Assembly: GCA_945867245.1 (NCBI GenBank)
Contig: CAMBHQ010000071.1
Span: 1-5,454 of the forward strand
DNA from: an uncultured Porphyromonas sp.
Lineage (GTDB): Bacteria; Bacteroidota; Bacteroidia; Bacteroidales; Porphyromonadaceae
DNA length: 5,454 nt
Direction: 5' to 3'
The notes under the pieces are model-generated. The model saw nothing but the letters and a program-made list of their open reading frames with translations. It had not been told where the DNA came from and ran no database searches. Shown piece by piece: positions 1 through 4,731 of this stretch (position 1 is the stretch's first letter; each line of letters opens with the position of its first letter). The translations under genes were made by a program, and so were the position numbers.

Positions 1-26
1 AGTAGGCTACGTAGCTTGGCATTCAT
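1..26 (-). CDS. Start of an unidentified downstream gene (partial)
   Basis: An ATG at 26-24 on the minus strand opens a frame reading MNAKLRSL before the window ends. It begins only three bases after the glycosyltransferase stop codon and in the same direction, so it is probably the next gene of the operon. A purine-rich GAGGAGGAGA (44 to 35) sits eight bases upstream of the ATG, inside the last glutamate codons of the glycosyltransferase, and could act as a ribosome binding site. Eight residues are too few to assign a function. A chance ATG cannot be excluded. Confidence 0.5.
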
Positions 27-29
27 GGC

Positions 30-983
30 CTATATCTCCTCCTCTATTTTGTATGTATTGCGCTCGGGGTTTTGTCGGCTGAGGAGCTCAGCGAGGAAGC
101 CCGCTAGGAAGAGCTGTGTGCCTATTATCATAGCCGTAAGCGCTATATAGAAGTACGGGCGGTCTGTAACGAGTGGCGCAGGCGTACCGCTGAGGATGTG
201 GATGAGCTTGTCGCCGAGGACGACAGCGAGGGCCACTAAGCCTACAAGAAACATCAGGCTACCGCCGAGCCCAAAGAAGTGCATAGGCTTGCGCCCGAAG
301 GTCGAGGTAAACCACAGCGTAATAAGGTCTAGGTAGCCGTTGAAAAAGCGACTAAGACCAAACTTGCTCTCGCCATACTTGCGGGCCTGATGCTGCACTA
401 CTTTCTCACCAATGCGAGCGAAGCCAGCGTTCTTGGCCATGTAGGGTATGTAGCGGTGCATATCGTTGTAGATCTCGATATTCTTGACTACCTCTAGGCG
501 GTAGGCCTTGAGTCCGCAGTTGAAGTCGTGCAGGTTATGGATGCCCGAGAGACGGCGTGCCGTAGCGTTGAAGAGCTTGCTCGGTAGGTTTTTGCTCAGC
601 ACTGGGTCGTAGCGCTTACGCTTCCATCCACTGACGAGGTCATAGCCCTCCTCCGTAATCATTCTGTACAGCTCGGGGATCTCGTCAGGGCTGTCCTGTA
701 GGTCGGCGTCCATTGTGATAACGACGTCGCCCTGAGCTCGCTCGAAGGCGCATTGCAACCCCGGGCTCTTGCCGTAGTTCCGTCGGAACTTTACCCCACG
801 TACGGCAGGGTTATTGGCCTGTAGGTCGCAGATTACTTGCCACGAGCTATCGGTGGAGCCGTCGCAGACGAAGATGATTTCGTAGCTGAACTGATGCTCC
901 GCCATCACACGGCGTATCCAGGCCTCTAGCTCGGGGAGCGACTCCGCCTCGTTGTAGAGCGGGATGACAACAGATATATCCAT
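30..983 (-). CDS. Family 2 glycosyltransferase, DPM1/GtrB-like, membrane-anchored
   Basis: This 317-residue protein is a GT2 (GT-A fold) glycosyltransferase of the polyprenyl-phosphate sugar transferase type. Such enzymes move a sugar from a nucleotide donor onto undecaprenyl phosphate at the inner face of the cytoplasmic membrane. The N-terminus VVIPLYNE (5-12) is the family opening. DGSTD (41-45) and MDADLQD (91-97) supply the donor- and metal-binding aspartates, and RKYGESKFG (201-209) is the conserved basic motif before the membrane part. Two hydrophobic segments at about 235-257 and 277-300 match the two C-terminal helices of GtrB-like members. The length is normal and the frame intact. 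The ATG at 983 lies 18 bases after the stop of the DUF4199-like gene, with an A/T-rich leader and no Shine-Dalgarno sequence. The sugar and final acceptor cannot be read from sequence; cell-surface glycan, lipid modification or protein glycosylation are all possible. Confidence 0.9.
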   Translation of the reverse strand: MDISVVIPLYNEAESLPELEAWIRRVMAEHQFSYEIIFVCDGSTDSSWQVICDLQANNPAVRGVKFRRNYGKSPGLQCAFERAQGDVVITMDADLQDSPDEIPELYRMITEEGYDLVSGWKRKRYDPVLSKNLPSKLFNATARRLSGIHNLHDFNCGLKAYRLEVVKNIEIYNDMHRYIPYMAKNAGFARIGEKVVQHQARKYGESKFGLSRFFNGYLDLITLWFTSTFGRKPMHFFGLGGSLMFLVGLVALAVVLGDKLIHILSGTPAPLVTDRPYFYIALTAMIIGTQLFLAGFLAELLSRQNPERNTYKIEEEI

Positions 984-1001
984 GTATTAATCTATATAGG
1001 T

Positions 1002-1565
1002 CTAATGAGTGGGGCGTACAGGACGCTTGAGGATAAAGGCATTGATGAGACTCACGATAGCACCGAGGAAGACCGTATTGCTGAAGCTCGACCAGAGCAA
1101 GCCCCAGATATGCTCTCGGTCCGTGAGGACTGATATGAGCGCTATGGGGTCGCCTCCGTAGACCGTGTATAGCGTTGTCTTTAGCTCGGGGTTGGTCTCA
1201 TAGGCAGCTGTCAGCATCGTCTCCAATACGGGCAACTGCGCAGGTAATGCAGAGGTATAGTAGTAATAGGTCGGGAGCAGCAGTATGATGCCTGAGAAGA
1301 TAAACATCTGCGTGCCATGCGACCAGGCTACGGCAAAAGGGTAGGGGGCCTCCTCGGGGACTAGCGCACGGAAGCGTAGGCCTAGGCGATAGGCATAAAA
1401 AGGCGTTCCGATAAGTCCGAGTAAGAAGAATAAAGCTAGGAAGGGATAGCTGGGTGTGTACATCCAGGCGATGTACACGAGCATTAGATAGCCCCCGAGC
1501 TTTAGCCCCATCTGTGCAGCGTGCTGTAGGGGGCTGATACGTACGTTATTATCTGTCTGTGTCAT
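1002..1565 (-). CDS. DUF4199-like four-helix membrane protein
   Basis: This 187-residue integral membrane protein has no known enzymatic motif. Hydrophobic segments lie at about 20-36, 41-58, 85-103 and 154-178, with a soluble loop at about 105-150 between the third and fourth. Size, topology and position directly upstream of a GtrB-like glycosyltransferase match the DUF4199 family common in Bacteroidetes; that assignment is from pattern and gene order, not a profile search. The start ATG (1565) lies inside the end of the cyclo-ligase gene, giving a 17-base overlap. No Shine-Dalgarno sequence is visible, so translation may be coupled to the upstream gene. The repeated pairing of this family with a polyprenyl-phosphate glycosyltransferase suggests a supporting role in that pathway, for example in lipid-linked sugar handling, but nothing in the sequence proves it. 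Confidence 0.8.
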   Translation of the reverse strand: MTQTDNNVRISPLQHAAQMGLKLGGYLMLVYIAWMYTPSYPFLALFFLLGLIGTPFYAYRLGLRFRALVPEEAPYPFAVAWSHGTQMFIFSGIILLLPTYYYYTSALPAQLPVLETMLTAAYETNPELKTTLYTVYGGDPIALISVLTDREHIWGLLWSSFSNTVFLGAIVSLINAFILKRPVRPTH

Positions 1566-2103
1566 TTGTCTTGGGTTGGAGGACGAAGTCCATAACTTCG
1601 TCCCATGGGTCGGGGTCGAAGGGCGTTTGCCCGAGTAGACCTAGGCTAAGGCCTACGAGGTGCCGAGGGCGTAGCTCGGCCAGATAGCGGTCGTAATAGC
1701 CTTTGCCACGGCCTAGGCGATAGCCTTGATAGAAGTGGACGGCAGGGACAAGTACTACGTCGAGTGGCTCGAGCATAGGGCTAGCACCTAGCTCTGGCTC
1801 TCTCAGGGCAAAGCGTCCGTTGCGCTCTAGGGTGTCGCCACTGCGATAGCGTAGCATGGCGATACGTTCGTCGTCGAGGACTCGGGGTAGGTAGAGTTCC
1901 TTGCTCTCTAGCTCTAGGAAGTCGTAGAGGTCTCCTAGGTCTGGCTCGTCGTGCATGGGCATATAGATGCCTATGCGCTGATAGTCAAAGGCCTCTAGGA
2001 GCTCTACTAGCTGGGCGTAGACTGAGGCGCTACGTCGCTGGCGCTCTGCCTCGCTGAGACTTTTGCCGAGCTCTCTAGCCTTTTGTCTTAGTGCTTGCTT
2101 CAT
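1549..2103 (-). CDS. 5-formyltetrahydrofolate cyclo-ligase
   Basis: This 184-residue cytoplasmic enzyme (5,10-methenyl-THF synthetase, EC 6.3.3.2) uses ATP to convert 5-formyltetrahydrofolate to 5,10-methenyltetrahydrofolate, returning stored folate to the one-carbon pool. The signature RLGRGKGYYDRYL (129-141), the glycine-rich phosphate-binding segment, follows VLVPAVHF (117-124) as in the family. The basic N-terminus (K2, R6, K8, R10), the block IGIYMPMHDEPDLG (44-57), YLPRV (71-75), the REPELG segment (101-106) and a C-terminal DPWDEVMDFV (165-174) are also typical. Length is normal. The ATG at 2103 lies inside the 3' end of the S41 peptidase gene (29-base overlap), and the stop overlaps the next gene by 17 bases, so it is embedded in an operon. 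Leucine is encoded mostly by CTA and CTC, with CTG nearly absent. The identification is firm. Confidence 0.95.
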   Translation of the reverse strand: MKQALRQKARELGKSLSEAERQRRSASVYAQLVELLEAFDYQRIGIYMPMHDEPDLGDLYDFLELESKELYLPRVLDDERIAMLRYRSGDTLERNGRFALREPELGASPMLEPLDVVLVPAVHFYQGYRLGRGKGYYDRYLAELRPRHLVGLSLGLLGQTPFDPDPWDEVMDFVLQPKTNDTDR

Positions 2104-3706
2104 GCTTTGGTCTGGGAGCTAGTTTAGGGCGCCAAGTTCCCTGATTGAGGAGCTCTAGGGCCTTCTTTAGCTCGGCCGAACGTAGGTTGATAAACCGATA
2201 ATAGATGCCTTGGTCTAGCGAGGCATTGTCGGCTATGAGGGCGTTGAGTTGCTCGCCGAGAAGTGTGGCGCTCTGCTCTAGTAGGCGACTACGAGGCTCT
2301 ATGCCGTTGCGCTGTGCATAGGCCGCGAAGTCGTACAGGATATGACGTCCCTGTCCGCTGAGGTATTGGTGCAGGGCATCGGCACTGCCGAAGCTCTGTA
2401 GCTTGTCTCTGTTGTTGTCGGCATAGTCGAAGGCATAGCGCTGTAGCATACCGCTGCTCGCCACACGCATATAATACGAGTTGAAGCCGGTGCTGTCTCT
2501 AGCGATGAAGACATCCGGCGTTATACCTCCACCCCCGTGGACGATGCGTCCGCCTGCTGTATAGTACTTGGTACTGTCGGCAATCGTGATGCTGTCGGCA
2601 TTATATAGCTCGCCATGCGTGAAGCGCTCCTCTAGCTCGTGTGCATAGGCATGGGCGCCCTCGCTGCCATTGACGTACTTTTTCTGGATGCTACGTCCGC
2701 TCGGAGTATAGTAGCGTGCTACGGTAAGGCGTATGCTAGCGCCATCTTTTAGCTGGAATAAGCGCTGTACTAGACCCTTACCAAAGCTACGTCGGCCGAC
2801 GATGCTAGCACGGTCGTGGTCCTGCATAGCCCCAGCGAAGATTTCACTGGCACTAGCACTAAACTCGTTGATGAGTACGACCAGAGGCAGGTCTATCAGA
2901 GCGCCGTCACGTTTGGTCTTATAGTCCTCGCGGGGGTGCTGCTTGCCCTCGGTGTAGACGATGAGCTTATTCTTGGGGAGGAACTCCTTGCTGAGCTCTA
3001 CGGCCGTCTCTAGGTAGCCCCCCGAGTTATCTCTTAGGTCGATAATTACGCCCTTGACCTTATCCTTCTGCTTGATGTAAGCGTCTAGGAATTCTTGGTG
3101 CGTTATAGCGCCCCAGCGGTTGATGCGCACGTAGAGCTTGTCGCCAATCATATAGCTAGCGTCTATGCTGCTCACGGGGATGGGGCCACGCACTACTTTG
3201 ATGGTTATAGGCTTGCCACGGCGTAGGATGTGTAGATTGACGACGGTCCCGCCAGCTCCCTTGAGGGCTTTCATCACCTTTTCGTTGCTGATGTCTTTGC
3301 CGAGGAGGCTAACGCTGTCGGCTCGTAGGATACGGTCGCCGGCCAGTACTCCGGCGCGGGCACTACCCCCACCCTCTAGCACACGAGATACGATGACGGT
3401 ATCCTTGAGTCGGTTGAACTGCACGCCTATCCCCTCGAAGCTCCCCTCGAGGGCCTCTTGCTCGGCTCGAGCGTCTTCGGCCGACATATAGGACGAGTGG
3501 GGGTCTAGCTGCGAGAGTACGATGGGAGTGATCTTCTGAGCTATACTATCGATATCGACCTCGTCTACATAGTGCTTGCGTACGAGCTCGAGGACGCCGA
3601 TGATCTGAGTGGTTTGGTCTCCGCTTATCTGATAGTAGAAGCCAAAAAGGAAGGCGATACCGAGGGCTAAGAAGCCTACAATACTGATGAGTATTTTCTT
3701 GAGCAT
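2075..3706 (-). CDS. S41 family carboxyl-terminal processing peptidase
   Basis: This 543-residue serine protease belongs to the C-terminal processing (CtpA/Prc) family. Residues 4-25 form a single hydrophobic segment after MLKK, an uncleaved anchor or signal peptide placing the enzyme on the periplasmic side of the inner membrane. A PDZ domain spans roughly 88-175 (GIGVQF at 92-97; AGVLAGDRI at 118-126), normally used to bind substrate C-termini. DLRDNSGG (223-230) is the usual structural loop of the catalytic domain. SASASEI (283-289) and SFGKGLVQ (307-314) carry the Ser-Lys dyad: S285 and K310, with D296, have the same 11- and 25-residue spacing as S430/D441/K455 of E. coli Prc, so the enzyme should be active. 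GGGGITPDV (391-399) is followed by a long C-terminal region common in Bacteroidetes members and a basic, proline-containing tail. It starts 26 bases after the dCMP deaminase stop and overlaps the cyclo-ligase by 29 bases. Substrates are unknown. Confidence 0.95.
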   Translation of the reverse strand: MLKKILISIVGFLALGIAFLFGFYYQISGDQTTQIIGVLELVRKHYVDEVDIDSIAQKITPIVLSQLDPHSSYMSAEDARAEQEALEGSFEGIGVQFNRLKDTVIVSRVLEGGGSARAGVLAGDRILRADSVSLLGKDISNEKVMKALKGAGGTVVNLHILRRGKPITIKVVRGPIPVSSIDASYMIGDKLYVRINRWGAITHQEFLDAYIKQKDKVKGVIIDLRDNSGGYLETAVELSKEFLPKNKLIVYTEGKQHPREDYKTKRDGALIDLPLVVLINEFSASASEIFAGAMQDHDRASIVGRRSFGKGLVQRLFQLKDGASIRLTVARYYTPSGRSIQKKYVNGSEGAHAYAHELEERFTHGELYNADSITIADSTKYYTAGGRIVHGGGGITPDVFIARDSTGFNSYYMRVASSGMLQRYAFDYADNNRDKLQSFGSADALHQYLSGQGRHILYDFAAYAQRNGIEPRSRLLEQSATLLGEQLNALIADNASLDQGIYYRFINLRSAELKKALELLNQGTWRPKLAPRPKHEASTKTKG

Positions 3707-3732
3707 ATGTCAGCTGTGTTCTGAGGGAGGTT

Positions 3733-4182
3733 TTATGCGATAGGGTTGTCTAGATGGTCTAGGTTCATAGGGATGCAGACGACCTCGATGCCTGCGTGCT
3801 CTAGGAGCTCTACCCCCTCACGCAGACGATACTCGCGGCTATAGACGACACGTCTGATGCCACACTGCACGAGTAGCTTGCTACACTCTATGCAGGGTGC
3901 ATCGGTAACGTATATGGTCGCCCCGTGGCAATTGTTGGTGCTGGCCGCTACCTTGGTGATGGCGTTGGCCTCGGCGTGTAGGACGTATTGTTTGGTGCGT
4001 CCGTCCTCGTCCTCGCATACGTTCTCGAATCCCGAGGGCGTCCCATTATATCCGTCCGATATGATGCTTTTATCTTTGACGATAAGGGCACCTACTTGAC
4101 GACGTTTGCAGTAGGAGTTTTCCGCCCAAATGGCGGCCATACGCAGGTAGCGCTTGTCGAGTATCAGCTGTTTGTCTTCCAT
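3733..4182 (-). CDS. Deoxycytidylate (dCMP) deaminase
   Basis: This cytoplasmic zinc enzyme (149 residues from the chosen ATG) deaminates dCMP to dUMP, the substrate of thymidylate synthase. The cytidine-deaminase core is complete: HAE (69-71) gives zinc ligand H69 and catalytic E71, and PCIEC (96-100) gives zinc ligands C97 and C100. The upstream GYNGTPSGFENVCED block (44-58) is characteristic of dCMP deaminases rather than tRNA or cytidine deaminases, and WAENSYCKRRQVGA (19-32) fits Bacteroidetes homologues. The frame extends upstream to a GTG at 4233, but the extra 17 residues do not resemble the family N-terminus and their DNA contains the likely promoter, so the ATG at 4182 is preferred. 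It is probably the first gene of the minus-strand operon; the folate enzyme two genes on also supports the thymidylate route. No Shine-Dalgarno sequence is evident. Confidence 0.93.
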   Translation of the reverse strand: MEDKQLILDKRYLRMAAIWAENSYCKRRQVGALIVKDKSIISDGYNGTPSGFENVCEDEDGRTKQYVLHAEANAITKVAASTNNCHGATIYVTDAPCIECSKLLVQCGIRRVVYSREYRLREGVELLEHAGIEVVCIPMNLDHLDNPIA

Positions 4183-4205
4183 GCCTATGTAACGTAATAA
4201 TCGTA

Positions 4206-4237
4206 CAAAGTTAATCAAAGTATCTATATGCACGCAA
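4206..4237 (-). promoter_or_regulatory. Bacteroidetes-type promoter of the dCMP deaminase operon
   Basis: On the minus strand, TAACTTTG at 4213-4206 matches the Bacteroidetes -7 consensus TAnnTTTG exactly. A TTG at 4237-4235 stands 21 bases upstream, close to the expected place of the -33 element. Transcription would start near 4200, leaving a leader of about 18 bases before the ATG at 4182. A transcript starting there could not include the GTG at 4233, which supports the shorter deaminase. This is a consensus match read by eye and not a measured start. Confidence 0.6.
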
Positions 4238-4246
4238 TGGGCCTAA

Positions 4247-4258
4247 TGCGCTTGCGCA
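4247..4258. promoter_or_regulatory. Short palindrome upstream of the operon promoter
   Basis: TGCGC-TT-GCGCA is a perfect 5-bp inverted repeat with a 2-base centre, placed ten bases upstream of the -33 element of the minus-strand promoter. Position and symmetry would suit a small operator, but such a short palindrome can arise by chance, and no second copy was noticed in the window. Confidence 0.2.
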
Positions 4259-4302
4259 CCGAGCCGAGCGGGGCCTGACGAGCCTCTCAGGAAGCCACTA
4301 GT

Positions 4303-4358
4303 AGGTGTACGTTGCTACAGACCCGACTGAATACCTGTACACACGCTGATGTACACTT
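4303..4358. repeat. Cluster of three GTGTAC/GTACAC boxes
   Basis: TGTACAC occurs twice in direct order (4336-4342 and 4350-4356), 14 bases apart, and its complement GTGTAC lies at 4305-4310. Because TGTACA is its own complement, the two right-hand copies can form a 6-bp stem with an 8-base loop. Alternatively, AGGTGTAC (4303-4310) can pair with GTACACTT (4351-4358) over 8 bp with one G-T pair. The cluster could be a set of protein-binding boxes or RNA structure. Function is unknown. Confidence 0.35.
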
Positions 4359-4405
4359 GCCTGGCTTGTGGGGCTGCGACAAGCGAAGTGTCGGATAGTA
4401 GGGTG

Positions 4406-4431
4406 CCTCTGTGAGACCGTGCAGAGGTCTC
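4406..4431. repeat. Two overlapping, mutually exclusive hairpins
   Basis: CCTCTG (4406-4411) is complementary to CAGAGG (4422-4427), and GAGACC (4413-4418) is complementary to GGTCTC (4426-4431). The stems share bases 4426-4427 and interleave, so only one can form fully at a time. No T-run follows on the plus strand, so this is not a standard terminator. It may be a structural switch, a protein site, or coincidence. Confidence 0.35.
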
Positions 4432-4658
4432 TATACTACAATATCAAAGTGTCGTGAGTGCGCCTTGTAATTCCCTTGATATGGAGCCGAGAGTTGTCAA
4501 AATGAGCAGTTAGAGGCCGATTGGATAGGCTCCTAGTACTTGGTTGTTACGGCTTGATTTTTCTTGCATCTTATTGTGTGATGGCTTATTAAAGATTGTG
4601 TTTTATTTTTATTAAGGTCTCAGGGCTACAATTCCTAGCCTGTATATAATAAAAGGTC

Positions 4659-4666
4659 TACATTTG
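4659..4666 (+). promoter_or_regulatory. Candidate -7 box of the SusC/RagA gene promoter
   Basis: TACATTTG matches TAnnTTTG exactly. Transcription would start near 4672 and give a leader of about 60 bases, A-rich near the start codon, as is usual in Bacteroidetes. No clear TTG/TTTG stands about 20 bases upstream, so the -33 element is weak or absent, which might mean dependence on an activator. The A/T-rich tract at about 4599-4615 lies a little further upstream. Confidence 0.5.
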
Positions 4667-4731
4667 CGGGCGCTATGTCAGATGTATAGTGCAATGATAA
4701 AAGGGAAACTATAAACCTAAAAGATAAATAA

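Larger units (their letters stand above)
4238..4658. other. Divergent intergenic region without a recognisable gene
   Basis: About 420 bases separate the two divergent promoters. No frame carries a convincing protein: the longest plausible start (ATG at 4237) stops after 13 codons. No tRNA, tmRNA, SRP RNA or riboswitch pattern was recognised. The left two thirds (to about 4530) is rather G+C-rich and holds several short inverted repeats. These are CCTGA/TCAGG (4274-4278 with 4287-4291), TGTACA/TGTACA (4336-4355), two competing stems at 4406-4431, and GGAGCC/GGCTCC (4483-4488 with 4528-4533). The right part (about 4555-4620) is A/T-rich with TTATTAA repeated at 4586 and 4609. It may hold regulatory sites for the SusC gene, an untranslated leader or small RNA, or a decayed gene. 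Confidence 0.5.

Noticed and set aside
2299..2514. Minus-strand open frame inside the peptidase gene
   Set aside because: It is out of frame within the well-supported S41 peptidase and its translation is low in complexity with no family likeness.
2733..3491. Three plus-strand open frames (2733-2924, 2816-3013, 3165-3491)
   Set aside because: All lie antisense to the S41 peptidase catalytic and PDZ domains and reflect its codon bias; no domain or start signal supports them.
3857..4197. Two plus-strand open frames opposite the deaminase
   Set aside because: They are antisense to the conserved zinc-binding core of dCMP deaminase and show no protein features of their own.
4237..4278. Thirteen-codon frame starting at the ATG at 4237
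   Set aside because: It is very short, has no leader or homology, and overlaps the promoter region of the opposite strand.
4528..4570. Rho-independent terminator before the T-run near 4558
   Set aside because: No G+C stem directly precedes the T-rich run, and with divergent promoters none is needed here.
4440..4731. Phase-variable invertible promoter upstream of the SusC gene
   Set aside because: No long inverted repeats flank the promoter; the best match found was the 6-base CTATAC/GTATAG, which is expected by chance.
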